Positions 20,880 through 31,594 are shown, counted from the first letter of the stretch. The stretch is DNA of 64,000 nucleotides from Bedellia somnulentella (GCA_963576735.1 OY755179.1:3100001-3164000); one strand, 5' to 3'. The notes: generated from the letters alone by a model not told the origin. Numbers and translations are program-made.

Positions 20880-21560
20880 TGTCTATACGTGTGTGAGCCA
20901 ATCAGCATGCAACCCGGGAACGCGCGGCGTTACGTTAGTTTGGCGACCTAGTGAGCAAACTCGCACTACCAGCATTTACAATTCGTTTGCGGACTACGAA
21001 ATGTTCCCCGCTGCCTTTTTCCTTTCCAGCTTTAACCAACTTTTTCTAATAAAAACTTTTACTTAACCACTAACGTATTCGTGACTGTTGGCTCCGTATC
21101 AACGCTGCAATTAAACTAATTTCGACATATTTTAGTGACCTTTAAACTCAAGCATCCGATACTTCAGAGCTCGGAATTCATAAAACTGTCGACAACTTTC
21201 CACTAACATCAGCTTTGCCGGGAGCGAAAGCTGCTGCAATAATGCTTAAGTCTTTACTTATGCAAGAATACAGAGTAGAATGAAAATGAAGCAATATCTG
21301 GGAGCTCAGTCGGCAGGCGAGGTATGATAGCGATGTGCCGCCTCCCCGTCTGGCTTGAGAGCTGCCGCCGGCTACTTTTGCTCGTATTTTTACGACGCAA
21401 CCAGCACTGGTCTAACACAGGCGAATCCAAGATTAACAATTGCCCAAGCTCGGAGCGAGAAAATTAACTTTTAAATGTAAATTTTACGAGGAAGTCATAA
21501 CGCGAAAGCTGCCGCGGTTTTCCCAGATTTATTGCTCTCAGAATGGTAAGTGTTAAAGGA
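20880..21560. promoter_or_regulatory. candidate promoter / noncoding first exon region
   Basis: CpG-bearing, non-repetitive sequence (AACCCGGGAACGCGCGGCG near 20910). It ends near 21541 with CAGAATGGTAAGTG, a good match to a splice donor. There is no direct evidence of transcription, so this is speculative. Confidence 0.25.
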
Positions 21561-22404
21561 GTTGCAATCTGAAAAAAACTTTTAATAGGCACCTCTTTAA
21601 ACCGGTATAAATCATGAGTAAGCCAAGTTTAAATGTCGCAAACTGTAAACGTATTTTGAAGTTAATCCTGGTTAATGGTGCCTTTTTATTTTGATGGACA
21701 CCCGAGTGTTGAATTTGCGATTCTTAACGACACATCGGTTTCCTACAGAACGCTATTCACACTTGATGTTAGTGAAACGATTAAACTCTCTGTGCGATCA
21801 CGTTTTATTGCACTTTTGGAGTGAGAAGCTACTTTGGTTTTATGGTTGCTAGCTTAAATATATTTTACCGATAAAGCGAAATCAGCAAAAAATATATTTG
21901 AACTTTCAATTCCAATATTGGCAAACTGGAAAGCAATATGGTTGCATTTTACCGTTAAATAGAACACAGTTTGTTGGTTTAGCTTGTTTTGTACAATAAT
22001 AATTTGCAATATTAAAATATAAGGATTTCAATCATGAGGTCCATCGCAATTCGGTATGCAAAGTTTTGCAAAAGTGGTGCTGATTACGAAACCATTTCGA
22101 GATATTATGTTTTTAAAACATATTTTCATGAAATTAAATCAAACAAAGCTAAGATGACCGTTATTTTAGCAAAAAACTGTAGCAGTATTTGACCTTCAGC
22201 GTTATGTCAGAGACATTCGTTCTTGCAGTTTATTAATAAAATATCGAAAATCATAGGTTTGTTTAGTATAATATCGTAATAATTTCATTTGGGATCACAA
22301 ATTCGTGAAATATTTTGCAATTAGCAACATTTTTACTAAACATTTCGCTTTATTTGCATGTCGCTACGTGATATTTTCGATCGATGACGTCATTAAGTAC
22401 AAAA

Positions 22405-22475
22405 GTCTTTCCTTTAATAACATCTTTTATTTATGAGTAATAATCCCCACATGAGGAATTCATGTCAAAAAACAT
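22405..22475 (+). repeat. tail of tRNA-like repeat M
   Basis: TCTTTCCTTTAATAACATC, TAATAATCCCCACATGAGG and AATTCATGTCAAAAAACATT match 52801-52872 almost base for base. There that stretch follows a tRNA-like segment. Confidence 0.7.
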
Positions 22476-23501
22476 TAAAAAAGTTGAACAATCTTTAAAA
22501 AATCATAACTTTGCAATTACTCATTTTAAATGAAAAATATTCAAATCAGTTTTTTATCTTCGTGTTTGCTATCGAATAGAAATATTTAATAAATACCAAA
22601 AAAAACTTTGCATACCGAATTTGCTATTGTTACCTTTTTTTATGACAAAGCTGAATTTCTACTTTACTAACACTTTTTCTATGTGATCATGTTCCAACTT
22701 GAAGTTTTTTTTTATATAACGCTTCTTTAAAAACATAATTCGTATTTTAACACATTCAGCTAAATTATAGTTATGATTATTTTTTGGAACAAACTACGAT
22801 TAGCATTGTTTTGGTTTAGAATAATCTTAACCTCTTAGCATTTTCAGAGAATATAATTTCAATTTGTTTCCTTATAATTTTGTGATAAATATAGCAAGGA
22901 AATCCTTATGGCTGAGATACTTTCTTAAAAATACTTTCTTATAAACTGAGTATACTGTAGGCGTCAAAGCTAGTTACTCTGAAATGTATCAATTTTCAAA
23001 TTTTAAAGGCTCAATGTTTCCCGAAAGTTCACTATGTCTTAGCTTATAATTTAGCACTTCTGCTAATATTATATTTCCTGCTAATTGTTTCCTGATAATA
23101 AGAAATGGTTGAAAGCTATTCTAAGCCGATAGTACACATCTTTGCATTTGCAATGCTTTGCCAATATTTCTCCTCAATAATCATTTAGTATATACTTGTT
23201 CGTGTACAAAGTAATGAATGATTAGCGCCATATGAATTGGTATCGCTCGACCACAATCATATGAGAAGCAATGACGCATTCAGTTAAATGGAAAATTAAC
23301 CACAATTCCGGCTAAAACTATTGCTGTTTCAAAGTGATTATATTAAACCGCAGGAAAATTACAGACTTTTGCAGCAATTTTGATTATTGTCTCGTAGAGG
23401 AATCAAAGCCATGTAGTAAGTAACAAATACTCTTTGCGGTTCCAACCTGAATATTTATGGAATATTCTATACATTTTTACTGTATACATATATAGTATGC
23501 A

Positions 23502-23712
23502 TGCCGTGTAATGTCACTACCCCATTTCTACCCATGGATGTCAAAAGCGGTGACTAACGATTTAGGGCTTTTTAAAATGGTTTTTGTGCGATGCGGTTGG
23601 AGGCCCATCACCAACGATACTTTATTTCTACTGCCTTGTCCGCTATCAACTTCTAACTGTGGCTGAAGAGTTTCTAGCTCTAGAGCTCTGTCTGGCTAAG
23701 TAGTAAGAATCA
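23502..23712 (+). repeat. S1 SINE copy, subtype C, 3' end lost
   Basis: GCCGTGTAATGTCACTACCC head, truncated 60 bp early and with a small head deletion. It ends at GCTCTGTCTGGCTAAG, where another S1 has inserted close by. Confidence 0.85.
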
Positions 23713-23937
23713 TGTATGTATCACTACCCCATTCTTCCGGTGGGTGTACGTAAGAGGCGACTAACGGTATTGGGGCCTTTTAAGGGATTATTGGGCGATG
23801 CGGTTGGAGACCCATCACCAACCACCTTTATTTTAACATCTTTTCCCCACACAACTTTCCAAAAGTGACTAAGAAATTTCTTATTCCTTAGCTCTGGCTA
23901 CCCCTTTTAGGAATTTATAGCCGTGCATATATGTATG
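23713..23937 (+). repeat. S1 SINE copy, subtype B, 5'-truncated, with target-site duplication
   Basis: Flanked by TAGTAAGAATCA at 23701-23712 and 23938-23949. It begins oddly with TGTATGTAT before CACTACCCC, so microsatellite-like bases sit at the 5' junction. Confidence 0.93.
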
Positions 23938-24013
23938 TAGTAAGAATCAGAATGGTTGTATTCGAACAGCGTGCTGGACTCACATGTGCTTGGATTTTGT
24001 ATATAAGTATAAT

Positions 24014-24080
24014 TAGTTTATCACTACATTCGTATTCAATGCCAAATATCATTAAGTTACATATTTCTTATTCCGATTTA
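24014..24080. repeat. 65-bp direct repeat, left
   Basis: AGTTTATCACTACATTCGTA and AATGCCAAATA recur at 24388-24450 on the other side of an S1 copy, with several mismatches. Confidence 0.8.
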
Positions 24081-24387
24081 GCCGGTATTGCCGTGCTGTA
24101 TTGCCGGCTTAGAATGTCACTACCCCTTTCTACCTACGGGTGTCGTAAGAGGCGTCTAAAGGTATGGGGCTTTTTAAAGTGGTCTTTGGGCGATGTTGTT
24201 AAGGACCCATCACTAACGCTTTATAGCTACCATCTTGTCGCGTATCAACGGAGACCCAACACTAACGATACTATGTTGCTACCATCTTCTCTCGTATCAA
24301 TTTCCAAATTTAGTTTAAGACCTTCTAGCTCTATAAACCTGGTTACCCGTTTTTGGGATTTATGGCCGAGTATATGTATGTATGTAA
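24081..24387 (+). repeat. S1 SINE copy, subtype C, internal duplication
   Basis: TTGCCGGCTTAGAATGTC head. The segment from the GAGACCC box to CGTATCAA is present twice (around 24200-24300), making this copy about 50 bp longer than normal. Confidence 0.85.
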
Positions 24388-24450
24388 GTTTATCACTTCA
24401 TTCGTATAGAATGCCAAATAAAATTGTTGTAAATATTTCATATTCAACCG
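24388..24450. repeat. 65-bp direct repeat, right
   Basis: AGTTTATCACTTCATTCGTA and AATGCCAAATA, a second copy of 24014-24080. Confidence 0.8.
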
Positions 24451-24808
24451 AGATAGCCCAGTGGGTAGAACACTCGGTTATCGTGCAAACGACTAGTGTT
24501 CAAATCCTGGGTCGAGCCTACACCAATTTGTCTTTTCTAAATACATATGTGTGGTTAATTTATCATGGTTGTTAACGGTGAGGGAAAACATCGTGAGGAA
24601 ACCCACATGGCTGAGTTGTACTTAGTCATGTGACAGTGTATTCGTACAAAACGGCGATAGGCCTGCCCCCTATCACGTGAGTACACTGTCCATGCAAAAC
24701 GTGGGTACTCTGAACACCAAGTGACAAAGTCACGTGATGTTCAGAAGTATTAGTACCTCTGCCAACCCCTTCGGGGATATTCGGCGTGAACGTTTATGTT
24801 ATGTTATT
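24447..24808 (+). repeat. S2 tRNA-derived SINE, full length
   Basis: A box ATAGCCCAGTGGG, B box GTGTTCAAATCC, body with CCTATCACGTGAGTACAC, end CCAACCCCTTCGGGG and GTTTATGTTATGTT. Flanks TATTTCATATT and TATTTCATTTT are a likely target-site duplication. Confidence 0.95.
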
Positions 24809-24948
24809 TCATTTTCCTATATAGCCGGCTAGCAAGCATGACCCAATATCTATATACATTGCCACCACTGATCTTATAATGATCTTTTTTATAATTACTT
24901 TTCAAATACTCAACAGTCCAAAGTAAAGCATATAAACATACTGTACTT

Positions 24949-25012
24949 TATATATACATATACTCACGGCCATAAATCTTAAAAAGATAGTCAGAGCTTC
25001 AGAGCTGAACAT
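24949..25012 (-). repeat. S1 3' fragment
   Basis: ACATATACTCACGGCCATAA then AGTCAGAGC. Only about 60 bp was copied. Confidence 0.75.
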
Positions 25013-25062
25013 ATGAAGTACGTATTATAGTCGGTTATATAACTTCAGAAAAGTTTGTGATG

Positions 25063-25285
25063 TTTTTTATGTGATTGAGTGAGAAATAGCATGATTCGTG
25101 AAAGGTGTGGTGTGAAAAATACGGTGTGATAGATGACATTGTAAAAAAGATAGAAAAAGCAAAAAAAAGTAGGTGTCCGTAGTATGAAGGAAAAAACCTT
25201 TGTATGAAAAGATTGATGGATTTAAATGAAGCTAGAGAGGTTTGCCAGGATCGTGCAAAGTGGAGATCGATAGTGTCTGTCTACT
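25063..25285 (+). mobile_element. L (RTE-like LINE) 3' end with internal deletion
   Basis: TTCGTGAAAGGTGTGGTGTG, AAGATAGAAAAAG, then CGTGCAAAGTGGAGATCGAT and AGTGTCTG. The segment encoding RWFGH through the GRPRR region is deleted. The tail is replaced by the next S1 insertion. Confidence 0.8.
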
Positions 25286-25302
25286 ATGTATCTTTGTATG
25301 TA

Positions 25303-25550
25303 CATACATACATACATATACTCACGGCTATAAATCCCATGAAGGGGTAGCCAGAGCTAAGGAATTGGAAATTCCTTAGCCACTTTTGGAAGTTGCGTGG
25401 GGAAAAGATGGTGAAATAAAGGTTGTTGTTGATGGGTCTCCAACCGCATCGCCCAAAAATCCCTTAAAAGCCCCAATACCGTTAGTCGCCTCTTACGTAC
25501 ACCCACCGGAAGAAATGGGGTAGTGCTATTCTAAGCCGACACTACACAGC
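25303..25550 (-). repeat. S1 SINE, full length, perfect 17-bp target-site duplication
   Basis: Reference copy of the family. ATGTATCTTTGTATGTA occurs at 25286-25302 and 25551-25567 with no mismatch, so the insertion is young. The 248-bp element starts GCTGTGTAGTGTCGGC. It contains a GCGGTTGGAGACCC box resembling a polymerase III B box and the TGGCTACCCC hairpin. It ends GCCGTGAGTATATGTATG. Confidence 0.97.
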
Positions 25551-25855
25551 ATGTATCTTTGTATGTATTATACTTTATGTGCGCCTTTGATAATGAATAT
25601 AAATTATTCAGTTTTATTAAATTGTTCTTGCACTTATTCTAAGTTTCGTGGAATTTAAAAGTTATTATGATTCTAAAACTTAACGAGACGAAATATTTCG
25701 AACAATTGCTTGGAATAACTGGAATAATCAAATATTTCAAATGATTATTCTATTTTGTAACGAATGCTTATTTCATATAATAAAATACAATACATTTATT
25801 TTGTTCACAAATATTATAATATATACGCTTATCATGTTTAATTACATTCTGTCGT

Positions 25856-26195
25856 TGAGTACATACATACATACATATTCTGACGGCCATAACATAACAT
25901 AACATAACATAAACGTTCACGCCGTTTATCCCCGAAGGGGTTGGCAGAGGTACCAAATACTTCTTCTTGACGGCCATTAATCCCAAAAAGGGTTTGCCAG
26001 AGTTTTAGAGCTAAAAACTCTTCAGCCACTTTAGAAGTTGATAGGAGAGAAGATAGTAGCAATAAAATAATGTTTGTGATGGGTTTCCCCTCCAACCTAA
26101 TCGCCGAAAACCACTTAATTAAGCCCCATACCCTTAGTAGCCTCTAATGAAACCTATGGGTAGTGACATTCTAAACCGGCACTACACGGCATACA
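25856..26195 (-). repeat. S1 SINE copy, subtype C, interrupted by S2
   Basis: (ACAT)n tail to about 25890, then resuming at 25966 with GGCCATTAATCCC and ending CCGGCACTACACGGC. The 75-bp gap is an S2 fragment flanked by TCTGACGGCCAT and TCTTGACGGCCAT. Confidence 0.85.
25891..25965 (-). repeat. S2 3' end nested in S1
   Basis: (AACAT)n, AAACGTTCACGCCG, CCCCGAAGGGGTTGGCAGAG. A strongly 5'-truncated insertion, with a near-perfect duplication of S1 sequence on both sides. Confidence 0.88.
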
Positions 26196-26211
26196 ACGCA
26201 TAACAATTAAC

Positions 26212-26442
26212 ATACATACATATACTCACGGCTTTAAATCCCTAGAAGGAATATCCCTAAGGAATTCGAAATTCCTCAGCTACGTTTGGAAAGTTGAGTG
26301 GGACAAAGATGGTAAAATAAAGGTTGTTGGTGATGGGTCTCCAACCGCATCGCCCAAAAATCCCTTAAAAGCCCCAATACCGTTAGTCACCTCTTACGTA
26401 CACCCACCGGAAGAAATGGGGTAGTGCTATTCTAAGCCGACA
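26212..26442 (-). repeat. S1 SINE copy, subtype B
   Basis: ACATACATATACTCACGGC to TTCTAAGCCGACA. The last bases of the head are missing. Confidence 0.92.
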
Positions 26443-26867
26443 TAATATATGTATATAATTGCAAAATAACAATTAAATAAAGTAAATAAGTTTCTGCAGG
26501 TGGAGGCAAACGAATATCCCTTCACATTTTATTAATAACGTTTTGTTTTTGTATACAAGACGTATGTAATATTTTTTATGTGATTATTTTTGCAGTTGAA
26601 TTTTTGTTTCTTAATATACTATTTAGGTATCAGTTTTGAATATGACATAATAAAATAATTACATCTTTATGGCTTTTAAATAACACAATAAATATTCATC
26701 TCAGAAACTTGGATGACTTCTATTTAATTTAACTAATTTAATTAGGTACCCATACAGTTTATCTTCAACAAATTAATTTCAAATAACCGATTTGCAAGGT
26801 AAGAGCAATATTTTTATTACGATTTGGTGTTCAAAATATTCTCTTTTGTTCTTAACTAATAACGTGT

Positions 26868-27141
26868 ACTCACTGACATAGCCCGAAGAGTTGCAAAACT
26901 TAAGTGGCAATGGGCAGGACACATTGCACGCAGAATCGTTGTGGCTCGAAGGTTCTGAAGTGGCGGCCACGTACTGGACGACGCAGTGTGGGTGGGCCTC
27001 CCACAATGCGGGCCGACGACTAGGTCAAGGTTACAGGAAGCCGAGGGATGAGGGCAGCACAGGACCAGTCGTTGTGGAGATCTTTGGGGGAGGCCTATGT
27101 CTAGCAGTGTACGTCTATTGGCTGAAAATGATGATGTGTAC
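26868..27141 (+). pseudogene. third LINE type, polymerase C-terminal remnant
   Basis: Around 26875 one frame reads TDIARRVAKLKWQWAGHIAR. After frame changes, GLPQCGPTTRSRLQEA and RCGDLWGRPM follow. The order (ARRVAKLKWQWAGHIAR, a gap, GRPP-like, W-LGEAY) is typical of the last 90 residues of insect LINE polymerases whose 3' end carries CCTATGTCTAGCAGTG and an (ATGATG)n tail, which is seen at 27087-27135. The frame has an in-frame stop and at least one shift. No catalytic domain is present. It is separate from the L and 19.9 kb remnants. Confidence 0.75.
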
Positions 27142-27171
27142 TCAGTGTCATTCAAAGTACCGATACTAGTT

Positions 27172-27300
27172 ATATACATATATACATACACTCACGCCAT
27201 TATTTCCCATTAGGGTTCGAAGAGACTAGCGATTGCAACTTAGTACGATCCTGGCGAACCTCTCTAGCTTCGTTTACATCCATATAAAGACTTGTCATAC
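27172..27300 (-). mobile_element. L 3' end
   Basis: ACATACACTCACGCCATTAT, AGAGACTAGCGATTGC and CTCTCTAGCTTCGTTTACAT. 5'-truncated. Confidence 0.8.
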
Positions 27301-27762
27301 ATTGTGTTAAGTTAGCCCCAAACTAATTAAATCTTTCATTATGGGATACTAACTTAACGATATATTTAATATTATATAATACACATTAAATAACATCCTA
27401 GACTAAGAAACAATAATTTATGCTCATCAAATAAATGTTGTCTTAGCGGCCATCGAACTTCTCTGGACCGTGAAGCTATCCATTTGGCCACGGTCGTCAA
27501 TTTATATGAGTATAAAGAAATTATATAATAAAATGTACAAAAATAACTGCATTAGAATATTATTTTAGTAACAAAGAGAGTACTAAACCTGATCCTGAAT
27601 TCAAAGAGCGCTGTTTTGAAATAAGGCAGATATAATTTAAGTGCTTTAGAGCTTAGCCCTGTTTCGTGACAACTGTCTGTCATACTAACTGTCACACAAC
27701 ACATATATTTATAACATAAAATTATTCTATTTCAACAAATATTACATTAAATTTAATTGAAC

Positions 27763-28012
27763 AACCGTGTAGTGCTGGCTTAGCATGTGACTACCCCTTT
27801 CTACCCACCACGGGTGTCGTAAGAGGCAACTAAGGGTATGGGGTTTTCCAAAGTTATTTTTTGGCGATGTGGTTGGAGACCAATCACCAATGGTACTTAT
27901 TTCTACCATCTTGTCCCCTCATCAACCTCCAAATGTAGCTGGAGAGTTTCCAGCTCTGAAGCTCTGGCTACCCCTTTTGTGATTTATGGCTGTAAGTATA
28001 TTTATTTTTGTA
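27763..28012 (+). repeat. S1 SINE copy, subtype C
   Basis: AACCGTGTAGTGCTGGC head, GTGGTTGGAGACC box and GGCTGTAAGTATATTTAT tail. Confidence 0.88.
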
Positions 28013-28095
28013 TTAAATTGAAAACCTCTACTTTAAACCTATATTTGTAACAATTTATTTCATAAAGAAGTAGTGAAAAATTGAGACTTGCCAAA

Positions 28096-28268
28096 TCTCA
28101 AGCCTCTTTTGAAAGTTGAAAAGGGGCAAGATTATAAGAAAAAGACTGCCAGTTTAAGGTCCCTAGCCTCATCATCATCACTTTAAGAGCCCATTACTCT
28201 TAGTCACCTCTCACGACACCCAAGATATGATACAAATCAGTGCTATTCTAAGCGACTACTACAAGCTA
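28096..28268 (-). repeat. degenerate S1 copy
   Basis: CCTCTTTTGAAAGTTGAAAA, CTTAGTCACCTCTCACGACA and GTGCTATTCTAAGCGAC. The tail is absent. Confidence 0.65.
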
Positions 28269-28298
28269 AGTTAAAAGAAAATCTTGAAATCTTGCAAT

Positions 28299-28538
28299 AC
28301 ATACATACATACATATACTCACGGCTATAAATCCCTAGAAGGAGTAGCATTAAAAATCCTCAGCCACTTTTGGAAAATTGAGTGGGGAAAAGATGGTAAA
28401 GTAAACGTTGTTTGTGATGGGTCTCCAACCGCATCGCCCAAAAATCCCTTAACAGCCCCAATACCGTTAGTCGCCTCTTACGTTCACCCATCGGTAGAAA
28501 CGGGGTAGTGCTATTCTAAGCCGTCATTACACGGCGTA
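28299..28538 (-). repeat. S1 SINE copy, subtype B, with target-site duplication
   Basis: AAATCTTGCAAT at 28287-28298 and 28539-28550. Tail (ACAT)n, head ending ATTACACGGCGT. About 10 bp is deleted at GTAGC. Confidence 0.94.
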
Positions 28539-28756
28539 AAATCTTGCAATGTAGTTAAAAATACATGATAAAGTACACGGTAGTCGAGCGGTTAAAAACG
28601 ATTCCTTTCACAAGAATTTCTAATGCTAAAAACATATGTTGCGGTTTTCCGGCCTCAATCAGGTACGAACCGCAGAGGAAATTGTTCATCCATTTTATTA
28701 GTGAGGGTGCAAAAGTATGGAAAATTCGGATTATGGTATAGGTGATGAAATTGCCG

Positions 28757-29375
28757 TGATAGCTCAGTGGGTAGAACACCGCTTATCGTGCAGACGATGA
28801 GGGTTCCAACCCCAGGTCAGGCCTACACCAATGTATCTTTTCTCAAGTCATATGTGTGGTTAATATATTATGGTAGATAACGGTGAGAGGAACAATCGTG
28901 AGGAAACCCACATGGAGGAAAAAGAAGAAGAAACTTTTATTTGGAACAAAAATTTTGACAATTCACAATTTACAAATTAAAAAGAGGAAAATAACAAGTT
29001 TTGTACCAAAAAGGCTCCAACTCAGCATGTGTATGCAAGAAACAAGCAGCTAGGCTGATGATTCTACCATACGCTGGTTTTTAGTTGGCGCCTTGATTAT
29101 TATATTTATACTATACCCTAACATAAATAAAACTAATAAAGACTTAATCTAATATACAAACAATTTCTAAATTAACATGACAGCTTTATTACGAGTTGAT
29201 GATGTACTTGGCTGAGTTGTACTTAGCTATGCGACAGTCCTGTCCCTTGATGATGGACTGTCCAAGCAAAACGTGGGTACACTGAACATCAGCTGAAAAT
29301 GTCACGTGATACTCAGAACCTCTGCCAACCCCTTCGGGGATATACGGCGTGATGTTTGAGTTTGAGTTTTTTTTT
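28757..29375 (+). repeat. S2 SINE copy interrupted by repeat K
   Basis: Head CCGTGATAGCTCAGTGGG and B box GGGTTCCAACCCC, running to ACCCACATGG at 28916. The body resumes at 29205 with TTGGCTGAGTTGTACTTAG and ends CCAACCCCTTCGGGG, GTGATG and (TTTGAG)n. Confidence 0.88.
28917..29204. repeat. repeat K inserted in S2
   Basis: (GAA)n-rich start, then TTTTATTTGGAACAAAAATT, GCTCCAACTCAGCATGTG and ATACGCTGGTTTTTAGTTGG. It looks like the 3' end of a LINE with an AAGAAG-type tail. ACATGG and ACTTGG at the junctions may be a weak duplication. Confidence 0.7.
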
Positions 29376-29450
29376 GACTCAACTTCCAAAAGCAGTTTAG
29401 GGCTTTCTGATTTTAAAGCTTAGGCTTCCCCTCTTTGTATGAGTATTGTG
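29375..29450 (+). repeat. degenerate S1 3' fragment
   Basis: GACTCAACTTCCAAAAGCAG then GCTTAGGCTTCCCCTC. Confidence 0.55.
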
Positions 29451-30080
29451 TGAAGATATTTTTGTAAACTTTTAGAAAAGTGTAACAGACGAATTAATTT
29501 TAATGAATGCCTAAGTCTTACTTCTCTTCTTTTGATACAGATAAATACAATTTTAGTGTCTGTATGAATAAGTGGTAAATATATTCCATTAGCATATTTA
29601 TAAAAAAGAACCCTGTCTGTCTGTCTTTTTTACCATACAAAATACGGTTTTGTACCTTACGAAGACTGGATATAAAAAAAACTTCATTAACTAAACTACT
29701 ATCGAAAAGATATATTCATATTCAGAACTTCCCTAACTCAAAGTTGAAGTAACTCCAAATCTATTTCAAATATGAAATGGTAGAATCCTATTATAATAAT
29801 CTAGAACAAACTATCGCACTCGCGGTTATCGCCCCGCACACTTTCCACGCTGACTGTTCGATATTTAAACACACATGTATTTACTCAGTAAATTGGTCTG
29901 AGTCAGTATCTGAGCGCGAGGACAATCAATTACATACTGAAATTGAAAACAAACATATTGTGAAGTGTGATATTGATCTTTCAGAACGCAATTATGTGCT
30001 TCGTTAGCGATTGTGTTGTTAGTTTAGTCTAGACCTTGAGGTAAATAAATTGTAAAGAGTTTTGTTCATCAGCTTACCTA
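29451..30080. other. no supported gene
   Basis: A 76-codon plus frame at 29777-30007 ends in TAG and is less AT-biased than its surroundings. It has no motif I recognise. A (GTCT)3 near 29615 may be a Helitron scrap. Confidence 0.35.
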
Positions 30081-30410
30081 CTGTGATAGCTCAGTAACCA
30101 ACTGTGACAGTTGAGTAGGTAGAACACTGGTTATCGTGCAGACAATGAGGATTCAATTCCCGTTTCAGGCTTACACAAATTTTTCTTTCCTAAAAATATA
30201 TATGATATCGTGAGGAAACTGACGTGGCTGAGTTTTACTGACTACTATCACTGTACTATCACGTGAGTGCACTGTCCAAGCAAAACATGGACATTCTGAA
30301 TACCAACACCAAGTGATAAAAACGTCACGTGATGTTTAGAAGTATTAGTACCTCTGTCATCCCCTTTTTATGACTATGAGGGATTTATGAGGTGAATATT
30401 GAGTTTAATT
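30081..30410 (+). repeat. S2 SINE copy with duplicated A-box segment
   Basis: TGTGATAGCTCAGTAACC is followed by a second TGTGACAGTTGAGTAGGTAG, so the tRNA 5' part occurs twice. The B box is GGATTCAATTCC. The 3' end is diverged. Confidence 0.78.
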
Positions 30411-30584
30411 AGTGTCATATGTAGGACGGAATATTTTTGGTTCTAATTTCCGCCTCTAGAATCTAAAATATACAAATGGCAAAACGTTTTTATGGAAGAA
30501 GCTGTATTGAAATGTTTTACAAATATATTATTTCCTTTATTTGCCAACATCGCAGTCACAAAACATAACAAAATATTATAATAC

Positions 30585-30730
30585 GACTAAGAAACAATGA
30601 GTGTTAATGAGTTTCTTACCGGTTCTTCTCTCAAGAATACACCTTCCGAATCAGAAGTAGAGTTAGTTTAATCTGTATTATTTCAAAAACAGAGAATTAT
30701 TCCTTTTATTTTGAAATAAAGCATTTATAT
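30585..30730 (+). repeat. Jockey-like 3' UTR repeat
   Basis: AATGAGTTTCTTACCGGTTC, ACACCTTCCGAATCAGAAG and a TTTTGAAATAAAGCATTTAT end. This is the lepidopteran-type 3' end also seen at 18470 and 62340. Confidence 0.6.
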
Positions 30731-30864
30731 GTTATCTTATCTGGCATCATTATACTTATAAAACGGCCATGAATATCAGTTTACACACTTGATAGAAAAC
30801 GTGGTAAATGATGAAGGGCCAATCAATGTTTGAAAAAGATGAGTAAAACAAGTAGTCATAAAAT

Positions 30865-30915
30865 ATATTTATCTACCCCAACCGGAGATAATAGCATTAG
30901 TATAAGTAAGTAATA
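30865..30915 (+). repeat. degenerate L 3' tail, (TAAG)n subtype
   Basis: TTATCTACCCCAACCGGAG, ATAGCATTAGTATAAGTAAG. Confidence 0.55.
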
Positions 30916-31369
30916 TTAAGAAATGTCTTTCAAAAACACTTTCTCAACCCACATCTCGTAACATTCCGAGTAAAAGAATCTGAAAAACGTCCACAGCCAT
31001 TAATCACTTGGTTACAGAATAGAATAAAGTAAATAAAGTAGAAACCAGACGCGCCACCAATTTCCGGGGAAATAGTTTTAGAAATAAATGGTTCTAGTGA
31101 GAAAACCGCGACAGAGGGAACCATTTACAGCGTTTAACCGAAATAACCTTCAGAGTTCCTTAATGGAGTGACTGGAAATATGCATTTATTTTTAAACTGA
31201 AAGGAAATGAAACTTTTTCTTTGCTAGTTATTATTTTTCATCAAGATCTACAACATCTATTTTATGTATATTTTTCATTCTCTTATTTCTTTATACCTCT
31301 CAAAAGTTAGAGGGGCGAGACACAATTTTACTACTTTGTTAATTTATATCTCTCAAACCGTTTTAAGGT

Positions 31370-31508
31370 AACAAGGCTAAGTTTTACTTAGTCGTGTGAC
31401 AATATATTCGTACAAAATGGCGATAATATTACCTACCAGGTAACAATAATGTCAGTATTAGTATCTCTGCCTCCCCTTTGGGCTTACACGGTGTAAATGT
31501 TTGAGTCA
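31370..31508 (+). repeat. S2 SINE fragment
   Basis: TTACTTAGTCGTGTGACA, CGTACAAAATGGCGATAA, CTCTGCCTCCCCTTTGGG and GTGTAAATGTTTGAG. The middle is deleted. Confidence 0.75.
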
Positions 31509-31594
31509 TAAGTTATTATTCAATCTTGGATAAACTTAAATTTCCTTCGGAACTACTTTCAAGACAAAAAGAAAAATCTTTTATTAAATATGTA

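Larger units (their letters stand above)
20465..23501. other. 3 kb block nearly free of recognised repeats
   Basis: Within a window saturated with retroelements this block holds only one 70-bp repeat (22405-22475). Its first part (about 20880-21560) is GC-richer with many CpG. The rest is AT-rich. I see no open frame with recognisable motifs. It may be an intron or regulatory DNA of an unseen gene. Confidence 0.5.

Noticed and set aside
23931..24575. 214-codon open frame, the longest in the window
   Set aside because: It runs through an S1 tail, the 65-bp direct repeat, a complete S1 and the S2 head. The peptide has no domain, so it is a chance frame across repeats.
26856..27191. 111-codon minus-strand frame
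   Set aside because: Antisense to a LINE C-terminal remnant whose plus-strand reading has the KLKWQWAGHIAR motif.
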